Shown here: positions 7,975-16,456 of the stretch, piece by piece
Layout: each line of letters begins with the position of its first letter
Position numbering within the stretch: position 1 is the first letter of the stretch
Assembly (NCBI GenBank): GCA_958402445.1
Contig: CATXTO010000004.1
Location: forward strand, 1 to 64,000
Length of the DNA stretch: 64,000 bases
DNA from: an uncultured Eubacteriales bacterium
GTDB lineage: Bacteria > Bacillota > Clostridia > Oscillospirales > Oscillospiraceae
Direction of reading: 5' to 3'
Notes under the pieces: generated by a model
What the model saw: the letters and a program-made list of their open reading frames with translations, nothing else
The model's database searches: none
What the model was told of the DNA's origin: nothing
Program-made: the position numbers and the translations under genes

Positions 7975-9654
7975 TTAGCGCTGGAAGTGCTTGGGCTTTT
8001 GCGGGTCTGACCGTTGCCGACGAATAAGCACCTGCCGCACCTGCCGCTCATCTGCGTCATCTCTGAGCAGTCTGGATACTTCCTGCTTGGCGCTGAGCAA
8101 CAGACTGAACGATGGCTTCTTCTGCAAGGCATCCTCCAGCTGCTGTTCTGCCGCCTTTTCCTGCGCAGGACGAATTGCCTGCCGTGCTTCATACAGCTCC
8201 ACCGGGTCGAAATCCGCAGCCTGCGCTTTCAGTTCAGCGTATTCATCCAAAGCCTTATCTAACTCGGCAGAGTATTTTTGCTCCTGCGTCTCCAGCTTTT
8301 TCAGGCCGGCTTCCATTGCAGCAATATCCTTGTGGAACGCCTCTGCGCCTGCATCCTCTGCATACTCAAATTTTTGCACAAGGAGTGCCTTTTCGGAACG
8401 CAGTTCCTCTAAATCTTCCGTCAGCTCTGCAATACGGACAGCCAGCGCCTTGTGGCGTTTCACATGGTATATTGGCAATGCCTTTTTCTCGGCAACTAGT
8501 GTTTTGCGCTCCTTGCTCTTTTCCTTGATTTGCTGCACCAGACCAGTGTAATGCTCCAGCTCCGGCTTCCATACGGCAAGGGATTTTTGAATATGCGCCT
8601 TTCCGCTGCGAATGTGAGAGAGCTGATAACAGAAGATCAGCACCCGGCTGCGCAGCTTCTCCAGCCCCTCCGCAATGGCCGGTACGGTGCGGGCGACCAG
8701 TGCGGTCAACTTTTTGATTTCAGCTTTCAGCTCCCGCAGCAGGGCATTGTCCGCCTTGATCTGCCGGTTGATCTCGCAGCGGTCAGCAATCATGCCTTTT
8801 CGTTCCAGTGCGCGTGCGGTCACACCCTCGTGAATGGTGGGCTGCTCGTCCAGCCCTCTGGCGGCGTTGCTGCGGTGGTCGATGCGCTCGTCATGCCCGT
8901 ACCTCTCCAAATGACGGTTGGTCGCATCCGCCCACGCTGCCCGCCATACGGCAAGCTGCTCCTCGCTGTTCCAACGCTCGGAGATGGGATTCTGACGGCC
9001 ATAGCGGGTGCTTTTCGGATGCTTGTCTGCGCGGACAAATCCTTGCGCCTCGGCAGCAGACGGCGTCATATACACCTTCTTCTTGCCGACCTTGTAGGGA
9101 TATTGTTTCTCCCAACCCTCATTCTGCGCCGTCCGGAACTCAGCGGCAGTAAAACCGCGTTCTTCGCCGTTTTTCATGCAGAGATATTCCTTCTCGGTCT
9201 TGTACTGCCACTTGCCTTGTTCGTCCAACGGGCGCACCGTCAAGAGAATGTGGGCATGGGGATTGTGGCCGTCCGTGTCGTGGATGGCAGCATCGGCACA
9301 CATCCCGTCCGAAATAAACTGCTCCCGGATAAATTCTTGCAGCAACTCGATCTGCTCCTCACGGCTCAATTCTATTGGAAGCGCAACCACGAACTCCCGC
9401 GCCAACCGGCTGTCCTTCGCAGTCTCCACTTCCTCCACGGCGTTCCAGAGCTTTTCTCTGTCTTTCCATTCCTGCGGGGCATACTCCGGCAGAAACACCT
9501 GCTGCCAGACAAGCCCTTGCTTTTTTGTGTAGTCATGCTGAATCCCGTCGTAATCGTTATACAGACGGGAACAGCTCAGATAAGCGGAAGCGGCCACGGC
9601 GGAGCGCCCTGCACCACGGCTGACCACCTTCGCTTCCAAATGATAAATCGCCAT
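7975..9654 (-). CDS. mobQ: MobQ (MobA/MobL) family relaxase
   Basis: This 559-residue relaxase nicks oriT and leads the strand during mobilization. The N-terminus MAIYHLEAKVVSRGAGRSAV is typical of MobQ. Y25 aligns with the catalytic tyrosine of RSF1010 MobA, and the metal-binding motif is HDTDGHNPHAHILLTVR near residue 125. A long coiled-coil region fills about 300-500. It ends 86 bases upstream of the blaI start, on the same strand. A matching oriT-like site lies about 0.3 kb upstream. The following small genes (DUF3847 and an HTH-like protein) are usual companions in such modules. Confidence 0.92.
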   Translation of the reverse strand: MAIYHLEAKVVSRGAGRSAVAASAYLSCSRLYNDYDGIQHDYTKKQGLVWQQVFLPEYAPQEWKDREKLWNAVEEVETAKDSRLAREFVVALPIELSREEQIELLQEFIREQFISDGMCADAAIHDTDGHNPHAHILLTVRPLDEQGKWQYKTEKEYLCMKNGEERGFTAAEFRTAQNEGWEKQYPYKVGKKKVYMTPSAAEAQGFVRADKHPKSTRYGRQNPISERWNSEEQLAVWRAAWADATNRHLERYGHDERIDHRSNAARGLDEQPTIHEGVTARALERKGMIADRCEINRQIKADNALLRELKAEIKKLTALVARTVPAIAEGLEKLRSRVLIFCYQLSHIRSGKAHIQKSLAVWKPELEHYTGLVQQIKEKSKERKTLVAEKKALPIYHVKRHKALAVRIAELTEDLEELRSEKALLVQKFEYAEDAGAEAFHKDIAAMEAGLKKLETQEQKYSAELDKALDEYAELKAQAADFDPVELYEARQAIRPAQEKAAEQQLEDALQKKPSFSLLLSAKQEVSRLLRDDADERQVRQVLIRRQRSDPQKPKHFQR

Positions 9655-9684
9655 ATCTTTTTCACCTCATTCTTTCTTTTTCTG

Positions 9685-9807
9685 TTTCTCTTTCGCAAAA
9701 GAGAAAAGGGCTATAACGCATCGTGATAGCCCTCTCTGCGGCAAAGCTGCCGGTGGCAGGTTTGCGCAGGCAGGCGGCAACAGGGGTAGAGAATATCTAC
9801 CCCTGTT
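9685..9807. repeat. three inverted repeats upstream of relaxase
   Basis: There are three hairpins in 125 bases. The first is TTTCTCTTT/AAAGAGAAA (9685-9693, 9698-9706). The second is AGGGCTAT/ATAGCCCT (9707-9714, 9726-9733). The third is a perfect 12 bp stem, AACAGGGGTAGA/TCTACCCCTGTT (9779-9790, 9796-9807). They lie between the relaxase start and the nic-like sequence. They could bind relaxosome proteins or control relaxase expression. Confidence 0.5.
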
Positions 9808-9939
9808 TCACTGCGTTCATCGCAGGGAATTGCCGTCTGCGCAGACGATGACAGCAGCGCCCGCAGGTGCTGTGGCATTGTCTGGAGGCTTCCGCAGAAG
9901 CCGCAATCCCCCTCGGAGAGCGCACGATGCCGCAGGCAT

Positions 9940-9979
9940 ACCACCGCCCCTTCGGGGTGGTGAGTAAGTGCGCCCTTCG
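9940..9979 (+). other. oriT: putative oriT (RSF1010/MobQ type)
   Basis: TAAGTGCGCCCT at 9965-9976 is the core nic sequence of RSF1010/pSC101-type origins, cut in TGCG/CCCT in those plasmids. Directly before it is a hairpin, ACCACCGCCCC (9940-9950) with GGGGTGGT (9954-9961), in the same arrangement as in RSF1010. A MobQ relaxase gene starts about 300 bases away. The rest of 9655-10030 is GC-rich and has no supported gene. Confidence 0.8.
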
Positions 9980-10030
9980 GGAGAAAAAAGAGGAAGGCCC
10001 CCGGTTTCCCGGAGACCTCCCATCTGAAAT

Positions 10031-10237
10031 TTAGATTTCTTTTCCCAGCTTCCGTGAAAGATACCCCTCCAGCGCAGGCAGCTCCATCGTCTGCACCTCC
10101 GGCAGCACCTTTTCCAGAATTGCACCCTCCTGAATGAGCCTGCGAGTGCGGGCTTTTCGCTCCTTGACGCGATCCCGCGCCTGTGCTTCCTCCAATCGGT
10201 GCTGCGCCTGCAACAGCTTCTTTTCCGTATCCGTCAT
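10031..10237 (-). CDS. DUF3847-like small protein of mobilization module
   Basis: This 68-residue, strongly charged helical protein starts MTDTEKKLLQAQHRLEEA and ends GYLSRKLGKEI. The internal ATG at 10237 is chosen because GAGGAG precedes it; the longer open frame has no such site. Small proteins of this type sit beside MobQ relaxases in Clostridia elements. A role as relaxosome accessory is inference from position. Confidence 0.7.
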   Translation of the reverse strand: MTDTEKKLLQAQHRLEEAQARDRVKERKARTRRLIQEGAILEKVLPEVQTMELPALEGYLSRKLGKEI

Positions 10238-10250
10238 GTGAACATTCTCC

Positions 10251-10466
10251 TCACTTCCGCCTCTGCCAGACGATCTCATAGCCCAGCGCGTCGGCAAGCT
10301 GGACAGCCTCGACATAGCGCAGGGACTCCCGCTGGAGCTTGTTTGAAAGGTTGGAAACGCTGTCAGACCAGCCGTGTTCGTCCCGCAGCAGATCGACCAC
10401 CTCCTGCATGGTCATGCCCTGACGGACGATGTACGACTTGATCTCATTTCTCAGATTGGATTTCAT
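10251..10466 (-). CDS. small HTH-like protein
   Basis: This 71-residue protein begins MKSNLRNEIKSYIVRQGMTM and continues with LLRDEHGWSDSVSNLSNKLQ, resembling a compact helix-turn-helix (phage or transposon regulators, DUF6471-like). GGAGG lies 9 bases upstream of the ATG. It is 13 bases before the DUF3847-like gene on the same strand, so the two are probably one transcript with the relaxase further downstream. DNA-binding regulation of the module is inferred. Confidence 0.65.
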   Translation of the reverse strand: MKSNLRNEIKSYIVRQGMTMQEVVDLLRDEHGWSDSVSNLSNKLQRESLRYVEAVQLADALGYEIVWQRRK

Positions 10467-10980
10467 CAACTTTTTACCTCCATTTTTCGTGATATTGGTT
10501 TTTGAGTAAGTGAACTGTGTGCGCTTTGCAGTGAAAAATCTGCCACATGGCAAATCCGCTCAAATTTCCATCCGTGATGCTCTGTTCGTAACAGCACCCT
10601 ACCGGCTTCACTGTTCTGCGTGAGGTCATGCGGAACGGTGGGATATACCACATTTCGGTGCATCGGCTTCACGCTCCGGTAAATCACCGAATGGTGCAGC
10701 GCGTTCGGCTTACAGTGAAAATTTTTATGAATTTCACAAGGATTGATTTCAGGGCTGAAAAATGAGCCGTTTGTGTACAGCTTGGTACGGCAAGCCCGCC
10801 TTCTGTACGCTTCTGTACGCCGGTTTTGCGTACCGGCCGCCGATTTGGCGACAGATTTTACACGCTGCCGTGAAATGCTTCACGGTGCGCACAAGCAAAA
10901 GCGGTTTTTTAGGATGGAATCAAAAACAGCCGTACAGAGTGTACGGCGTGTACGGCAATTTTGAAGTCCGTTTCTCGTTT
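10467..10980. other. gene-free 514 bp with phased GTAC repeats (possible origin)
   Basis: No supported ORF is present. Within 10775-10953 the palindrome GTAC occurs eight times: at 10775, 10785, 10805, 10815 and 10830, then at 10932, 10941 and 10950. Most occurrences are spaced 9-10 bases or a multiple. Several are extended to TGTACGC or TGTACGGC. The region directly follows the stop of the primase-helicase gene. A replication-initiator or regulator binding array is a reasonable inference. Confidence 0.5.
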
Positions 10981-12282
10981 TCAATACGGCAGCGGATTGA
11001 CCACCTCAATGCCCACAAATCCCCGCACCCGCTTACCGCCGACGTGGACATTGTTGGTGGCCTCTACATTGTAAAGCCGCTCATTTTGTGCAAGCTCGGA
11101 ACTGACCCGGTTGGCAGACATGGGCTTCTGTGCGTTATCGTCGCACCATCTTGTATAGGCTTCATAGATCGCCTTGGAGCTGGCTTCGCTGTCTGCCCGA
11201 AAGCGGATATAGCCCTCAGATTGCAGAAACTCGATCACATTGTTGCTGCTGCGCTTGACCGTCTCCATGTTCTCTCTTGCCTTGCCGGAAATGCTGAACT
11301 GATAATTGTTCCCGATCAGCCGATGCAGCCCCTCCAGACACCAGAGAAAGATACCCTCCTTTTCCCGCAGCAGCTTGTCCACCAGAAACGGATCGTCCGC
11401 TCTGCCTGTGGGCCGGTCTTTGGTGGTCAGCACGATCTGACGGCGAAAGAAACCGTCGGACTTATCGTGCAGGGCGGTCAGCGCACCGTTTCCGAAGCAG
11501 AGAAAGCGCACATAAAGCTGACTCTGATAGCTCTGGACGCCCTTGCGCTCCATATCCATCTTGCACTCGGAGGTCACAATGGATTTGATATAGTTGGTCT
11601 TGGGCAGGGCGCTCATATCCATATCGTCGTCCACCATCAGGAGCCTGTTTTCTAAATCCGCGCGGCTGAACCGGTTGCTCTCAACCTTCTGGATGCTGGT
11701 GGTATTCATGCTGTCGCCCAGCAGCGAGCGCATGACAAGGCCAATGCGGCTTTTACCCTCGCCGCCCTTGCCGATGAGCATGAGCATTTTCTGACCCTTT
11801 GTGGTCGGCAGCAGGCAATAGCCGAGATATTCCTGCAAGGTGGGAATGTCCTCCTGTTGCAGCAGCTCGGACAGGAATTGCAGCCACTTTTTCGGAGTGG
11901 GTGCGTCTGGATTATAAGTGACGGTGAGGCGGTTGTTGCAGTAGCTCTTATCGGCGGTGAAGCTTCCGTCCATGAAATACGTTCCGTTGGCAACATGGAT
12001 GCGGTCCGTCTCAATGGGCAGCGGCGGCGAATACGCTTGCAGCTTGATGCTGGCAAGCAGATTTGTCACAACTTTGGACAGCCCGGAGGTCAGAACTCCG
12101 GAGATTTCCTCCAGAATGAGATTGCCGATTTGTCCCTCGTCCTCAATCAGCCCATCCACCGTGAACAGCCGCCCGCGCACACATTTCATGGGGTGTTTGT
12201 CCAAAAACTGCTGGCAGAACAGCACCTCATTGATGTGTCTGCCGTCGTACCACTCAGGCCACGCCTGCGGTGTCATATCCAT
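10981..12282 (-). CDS. phage/plasmid-type primase-helicase (DUF5906-like ATPase)
   Basis: This 433-residue protein has Walker A GKGGEGKS at 171-178, the acidic LLMVDDDMDM segment near 220 as Walker B, and a sensor-like FLCFGNGAL near 260. This fits the superfamily 3 helicase domain of P4-alpha and D5-type replication proteins. The C-terminal 100 residues look like a winged helix. It overlaps the CHC2 primase gene by 29 bases, so the two probably act together as primase and helicase for element replication after mobilization. Confidence 0.85.
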   Translation of the reverse strand: MDMTPQAWPEWYDGRHINEVLFCQQFLDKHPMKCVRGRLFTVDGLIEDEGQIGNLILEEISGVLTSGLSKVVTNLLASIKLQAYSPPLPIETDRIHVANGTYFMDGSFTADKSYCNNRLTVTYNPDAPTPKKWLQFLSELLQQEDIPTLQEYLGYCLLPTTKGQKMLMLIGKGGEGKSRIGLVMRSLLGDSMNTTSIQKVESNRFSRADLENRLLMVDDDMDMSALPKTNYIKSIVTSECKMDMERKGVQSYQSQLYVRFLCFGNGALTALHDKSDGFFRRQIVLTTKDRPTGRADDPFLVDKLLREKEGIFLWCLEGLHRLIGNNYQFSISGKARENMETVKRSSNNVIEFLQSEGYIRFRADSEASSKAIYEAYTRWCDDNAQKPMSANRVSSELAQNERLYNVEATNNVHVGGKRVRGFVGIEVVNPLPY

Positions 12283-12883
12283 CTTCGATTTCCTCCTTGT
12301 GAATTTTCTCTAAGCGCTGCCGCAGCCTGTCCAGCTTGCCGTCCGCCATCTGCTGCTGCACCACCTCGGCGCGTTCGTGGGAATCTCCGGCGCACAGAAT
12401 GTCCAGATAGTATTCCGTCTCATCGAGCTTGTGACAGGCTTCCACGAACCGTGCATGAACAGGCTCGTCAGGCGACTGCGGCGCATACCGCACCTTCCAG
12501 TCCCGCAGTACACGGGCGTAATCCGACAGAACAGAAAAGCACAGCCGCTCGTTTTCCATGAGCTGCTGTGCTTCTGTTCGGATGCGCTTTGCGTGGAGTG
12601 CTGCTGCGCTGGGCGGCTTGTCCGGGCTGAGATGAAAATCTGTCATCAGCTTCCGCGCCGCATCATAGGGCGAAAGCTGAAACAGCCTGCCTACAAAGTC
12701 GATTACGTCTCCGTGCTCCCCACAGGCGAAGCAATAATAGTGATCGTCTGCCACATACAGGCTGGGGTGCCGGTCATTGTGGAATGGGCAAAGGGCCATG
12801 CCGCAGCGGTTGACCTCCACGCCGTACCGCTCCGCTGCCTCCCGGCAGCTTACGCCGTATTTTACAATTTCAAAAAGACTCAT
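12254..12883 (-). CDS. CHC2 zinc-finger DNA primase-like protein
   Basis: This 209-residue protein has an N-terminal DnaG-type zinc-binding domain: CPFH near residue 32, CFAC near residue 53. The C-terminal helical half is unlike the TOPRIM domain of full DnaG. The ATG at 12883 is used because TGGAGG precedes it; 16 extra upstream codons lack a site. It is the upstream partner of the primase-helicase in an overlapping pair. Catalytic primase activity is uncertain without TOPRIM; template recognition is the safer inference. Confidence 0.85.
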   Translation of the reverse strand: MSLFEIVKYGVSCREAAERYGVEVNRCGMALCPFHNDRHPSLYVADDHYYCFACGEHGDVIDFVGRLFQLSPYDAARKLMTDFHLSPDKPPSAAALHAKRIRTEAQQLMENERLCFSVLSDYARVLRDWKVRYAPQSPDEPVHARFVEACHKLDETEYYLDILCAGDSHERAEVVQQQMADGKLDRLRQRLEKIHKEEIEDGYDTAGVA

Positions 12884-12969
12884 TGTACCTCCATTTCTGC
12901 GCAAAACGGCGGCCTGCCCAATCTGGGGCAAGCCGCCGTTTGCGTCTTATCTTATGCTGTTTTGATTTC

Positions 12970-15006
12970 TTACTCCGGCGCTGCCGGAGTAACTTCCTTT
13001 GCTCTCCGGGCTGCATTTCGTATCCGCTGCCCCTTGAGATGGCCTTCATATCTGCAATCGTCACTGCAATATTTCACATCTGATCTCGTTGTGGTGAACA
13101 CCTTGCCGCAGTTCTCGCAGGTGCATTCCCGGCTGCGGCTTTCGGCCGCCTCCTGCCGGTAGAATTTGGAGCGGCAGTTGGGGCCGCAAAACAGGGTGTT
13201 TGTCCGCTTGGAGGCAAATTCCTGCCCGCAGCACTTGCAGGTCAGCATGAAGGGCTGTCCGACAGCGTGTTCACCGGCCTTGATTTTCTGATACCGCTCC
13301 CGGCTCTTGATGCGGTGCCGTTTGAGCTGCTCCTGCCGCTTGATTTCTTCCTCGGTCAGCTCCGGTGCGGGAAGCTCAAACTGCCCGATAAAGCGAAGGT
13401 GGATATCCACTTCCTGCACCCGGTCGCCGTCAATTTTTTCCGGGGCGTGGACGATGATTTTCTCCACGAACTCGTTGATCATGGGCGTGGTCAGCTCGGA
13501 AAAATCCGTGTACTTCTTTGCCAGCTCCAGAAACTGCTTGGCCCGGTCGGTGTCCTCCGCAAAGGCAGACATCTGCGTTTCCATTTCAGAGACGGATGCT
13601 GTCAGCGCTTTCTGCTCCGCCTCATATTCCGCCAGCAGGCTGTCGAACCGCTCGCCGGTAATGCGCCCGACGGCAAAGGATTCATAGAGCTTTTTGATGA
13701 TGGTGTCCAGCTCAGAAATCCGCTTTTTCTCCTTGTTCAGCTTCCGCTTGGCATCCTTGGCCGCTTCCGACTGCCGGAGCTGAGAGGCAGAGCGCACCTT
13801 TTCCATGAACGCCTCCTGATTGGAAATTGCGAAGGTGCTGACCGTGCGGATGGTTTCCAGAATCAGCTCCCGCAACGCTTTGGTGCTGATATGATGTCCA
13901 CAGCAAGCGGCAGAGCGCTTTTGACCTGCCAACTTGTATGTGGAGCATTCAAACGCATCGTAGGGATAAGGTTTGCTTTCTGTCCCTCGTGACCGATGGT
14001 TATACATCTTTGCTCCGCAGTCCGCACAGAACACAAGCCCTGTCAGGGGATTGGCCTCGCCCAGCGTGTCGTGCCGCCGTGGTGTTTTCCGCAGCTTCTG
14101 CGCCAGCTCCCATGTTTCCGCATCCACAATAGCTTCATGGGTGTTCTCGAAAATCAGCCAATCCTCCTTGGGATTCATTACGGCATTTTTATCCTTATAG
14201 GACTGCTTGTGGGAACGGAAATTCACCGTATGCCCCATATACTCCGGCTTGGACAAAATCTGCCCAACGATGTAGCCGCTCCAGTTATAGGGGTTGGGGA
14301 ACTCCTCCTTGCTTTTCCAGACGCCTTTATTCTGCTTGCCAAAGTAGACCGCAGGCGTGTCGATCTTGTCATCGAACAGAATGCGGGCAATATCGTAAGG
14401 GCCTTTGCCCTCGATGGTCAGCTGGAAGATACGCCGCACCACGGCGGCAGCTTCCTCGTCGATCAGCCAGTGATACTTGTTCTCCGGGTCTTTCTTGTAG
14501 CCATAGATGGCGCAGTTGGTGGTGGGCTTGCCGGATTCCCCTTTGACCCGAATGGCGGTTTTCTGCTTGCGGCTCAGGTCACGAAGATACCATTCGTTCA
14601 TGATGTTGAGGAAGGGCGCAAATTCGTTGCTGTTCTGATCGTCGCTGTCCACGCCGTTGGCAATCGCCACAAAGTGGACGCCGTGCTGCCGGAAGAATAC
14701 CTCCGTGTAAAAGCCGGTTTGCAGGTAATCACGACCGGCCCGGCTCATATCCTTGACAATGACATGGGCAACCTTTCCGGCCTCGATGTCCGCCACCAGC
14801 CGTTTCCATGCGGGACGGTCAAAATTACCGCCGCTCCATCCGTCATCGGTATAGTGGCGGCAGTTGGCGTAGCCTCTCTGCTGGGCATAGCTTTCGAGGT
14901 ATTTTTTCTGATTCACGATGGAGTTGCTATCCCCGGCATTGTCATCGTCACGGGACAGCCGCTCATAGAGAGCGGTAATTTTGCTTTCAGTCTGTTTCAC
15001 GCTCAT
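12970..15006 (-). CDS. tnpX: large serine recombinase (TnpX type) with extra zinc ribbons
   Basis: This 678-residue recombinase has expected catalytic S18 in YERLSRDDDN, TDDGWSGGNFDRP near 60, a recombinase domain to about residue 300, zinc ribbon CADCGAKMYNH near 340, and a coiled coil at about 410-480. Unlike the 558-residue recombinase at 399 it carries about 130 more C-terminal residues with two further CxxC and CxxxC zinc-ribbon motifs (CKCCGQEF, CENCGKVF). It overlaps the TnpW stop by 4 bases (ATGA). It is the obvious recombinase for the 16.7 kb element. Confidence 0.93.
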   Translation of the reverse strand: MSVKQTESKITALYERLSRDDDNAGDSNSIVNQKKYLESYAQQRGYANCRHYTDDGWSGGNFDRPAWKRLVADIEAGKVAHVIVKDMSRAGRDYLQTGFYTEVFFRQHGVHFVAIANGVDSDDQNSNEFAPFLNIMNEWYLRDLSRKQKTAIRVKGESGKPTTNCAIYGYKKDPENKYHWLIDEEAAAVVRRIFQLTIEGKGPYDIARILFDDKIDTPAVYFGKQNKGVWKSKEEFPNPYNWSGYIVGQILSKPEYMGHTVNFRSHKQSYKDKNAVMNPKEDWLIFENTHEAIVDAETWELAQKLRKTPRRHDTLGEANPLTGLVFCADCGAKMYNHRSRGTESKPYPYDAFECSTYKLAGQKRSAACCGHHISTKALRELILETIRTVSTFAISNQEAFMEKVRSASQLRQSEAAKDAKRKLNKEKKRISELDTIIKKLYESFAVGRITGERFDSLLAEYEAEQKALTASVSEMETQMSAFAEDTDRAKQFLELAKKYTDFSELTTPMINEFVEKIIVHAPEKIDGDRVQEVDIHLRFIGQFELPAPELTEEEIKRQEQLKRHRIKSRERYQKIKAGEHAVGQPFMLTCKCCGQEFASKRTNTLFCGPNCRSKFYRQEAAESRSRECTCENCGKVFTTTRSDVKYCSDDCRYEGHLKGQRIRNAARRAKEVTPAAPE

Positions 15007-15212
15007 GATGCGCTCCTTTCAGACTGTCGGCTCATTTGTGGTGTCTCCATTATACCACAGGTTCCGTCACTTGTAACCATATCATTGCGTACAATCCGTA
15101 AAATTTTATCCTCCATGGTCTCGCCGCCGCTTTCGTTGAACACGACTCTGACCTTATAGGTGGTGCCGCCGATTCGGCGGATGATAAACTGTTCTCGTTT
15201 GTTCTGCTCCAT
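15003..15212 (-). CDS. tnpW: TnpW family small protein
   Basis: This 69-residue protein contains RRIGGTTYKVRVVFNESG followed by a basic helix EDKILRIVRNDM, as in TnpW proteins upstream of TnpX. The ATG at 15212 is supported by AAGGAGG 7 bases upstream. The frame is open far beyond this point on the minus strand only as a shadow of the plus-strand sigma-like gene. Its TGA overlaps the recombinase ATG, so the two are co-translated. Confidence 0.82.
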   Translation of the reverse strand: MEQNKREQFIIRRIGGTTYKVRVVFNESGGETMEDKILRIVRNDMVTSDGTCGIMETPQMSRQSERSAS

Positions 15213-15467
15213 ACTGTCCCTCCTTGAAAAACTCATCGTATTTTGGTATACTGATTGTGGTTCCGGCGATTGTAAGCCGAATGTGTCATATCTCTTTTCC
15301 ATGGCGTTGCCGCGCTCTGCGTTCCTCCTTTTCCTTTGTTCTGCGTTGAGAAAGTAATCCGAGTAACCGAGTGTCAAATTACTTCTCACTAATAGGAGAA
15401 ATACGGGGTGTAAATCGGAACTGTTTTTGAAAAAAAGAAAATTCTTTTTCGGGGAGGTGAAGCTGTC

Positions 15468-16400
15468 GTGGAACCATGGGAGGATGAACTGCTGTGGGAT
15501 GATGATTATTCCGATGAGGAAGAAGATGCCGAGGAGCAAATAGAGGAAACCGGCCTTGAAATGGCTGCGGACAGCTTTGCCGATTGGGAGGATTCCTCGG
15601 ACGGTGCGCCGGTGGATGAGCCGCTGGAGGAAGCGCTTGCAGAGGAACGCACGCTGGAGCTGGAGAGCGAACTGGAGCAGGACGAGCATCCCAGAGACTA
15701 TGATGCCGAGCTGGAGGACGAGGAGGAAGAAGCCGCGCCTACCAGTGAGAAGCGGCTCAAGCGGGAAATTCGCGCCGAGGCTCTGCGGCGGCTGGAGGAA
15801 GCAGCACGGACAGAATCGGATTTTTTGACTGTGGTAGACGAGTGGAACAAGCTGGGCAGAAATCGGGAGCGCCGAGAGCGTGACCATGAAAACCTGCGCG
15901 GGGATGTTCCTTTGGAGTTTCAGGCGGTGCCTGATCCGAAGATTGCTCCCCTCTGGATGAATCTGCCGAGGTTCCGTCAGCTCTGTCAGGGAAATTTTCT
16001 TGACATCATCTTCTCCTGCCCCTACGAGCTGCATGAGCTGACAGCGAACCGTTTTCTCTCCAAGCTCTTTTTCACCCTCAGTGATGAACAGAAGGAGGTG
16101 CTGTACTACCTGTTCGTCAAGCAATACAGCACTACAAGGCTTGCTGCCATCCGTGGGCAGTCCGACCGGAATATCCGAAAGCTGCGGATGACCATTCAGA
16201 AAAAGCTGCAAAAGCGGATGTACGAGCATCTGAGCGAAAAACAGGAGAAGGACTACAGCATTACTCTGCGAGAACGCGAGTTTATAGAGGAATATGAGGC
16301 GTTGCTGCAAACCATGGGCAAGGATGCCGTGATCCGCCGAGAGAACAAAACCAAGCCGAGAAAAAAGAAAGCCGCCCTTGACGATGCCAAGGACGGTTGA
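15468..16400 (+). CDS. sigma-70 region 4-like protein with acidic N-terminus
   Basis: This 310-residue protein opens with about 95 residues dominated by Asp and Glu, then a charged helix. A C-terminal domain (about 195-270) has TLSDEQKEVLYYLFVKQYS and a helix-turn-helix-like QSDRNIRKLRMTIQKKLQKR, similar to sigma-70 region 4. No region 2 is visible, so it is not a complete sigma factor. The GTG start at 15468 follows GGGGAGG by 8-10 bases. It is divergent from tnpW-tnpX, first of three plus-strand genes, and may control them or the mobility genes (inference). Confidence 0.7.
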   Translation: MEPWEDELLWDDDYSDEEEDAEEQIEETGLEMAADSFADWEDSSDGAPVDEPLEEALAEERTLELESELEQDEHPRDYDAELEDEEEEAAPTSEKRLKREIRAEALRRLEEAARTESDFLTVVDEWNKLGRNRERRERDHENLRGDVPLEFQAVPDPKIAPLWMNLPRFRQLCQGNFLDIIFSCPYELHELTANRFLSKLFFTLSDEQKEVLYYLFVKQYSTTRLAAIRGQSDRNIRKLRMTIQKKLQKRMYEHLSEKQEKDYSITLREREFIEEYEALLQTMGKDAVIRRENKTKPRKKKAALDDAKDG

Positions 16401-16456
16401 TACAATAGTAATATGGTTAATATATAGATAGATTACGAATTGAGAGGAACAGCGCC

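Noticed and set aside
8530..9726. 398-codon plus-strand frame
   Set aside because: It is antisense to the MobQ relaxase; it lacks a ribosome site and family motifs.
13996..15159. 387-codon plus-strand frame
   Set aside because: It is antisense to the TnpX recombinase, whose motifs are unmistakable on the minus strand.
15213..16310. Long minus-strand open frame upstream of the TnpW start
   Set aside because: It is the complement of the acidic sigma-like gene; only the last 69 codons (15003-15212), with their own ribosome site, look real.
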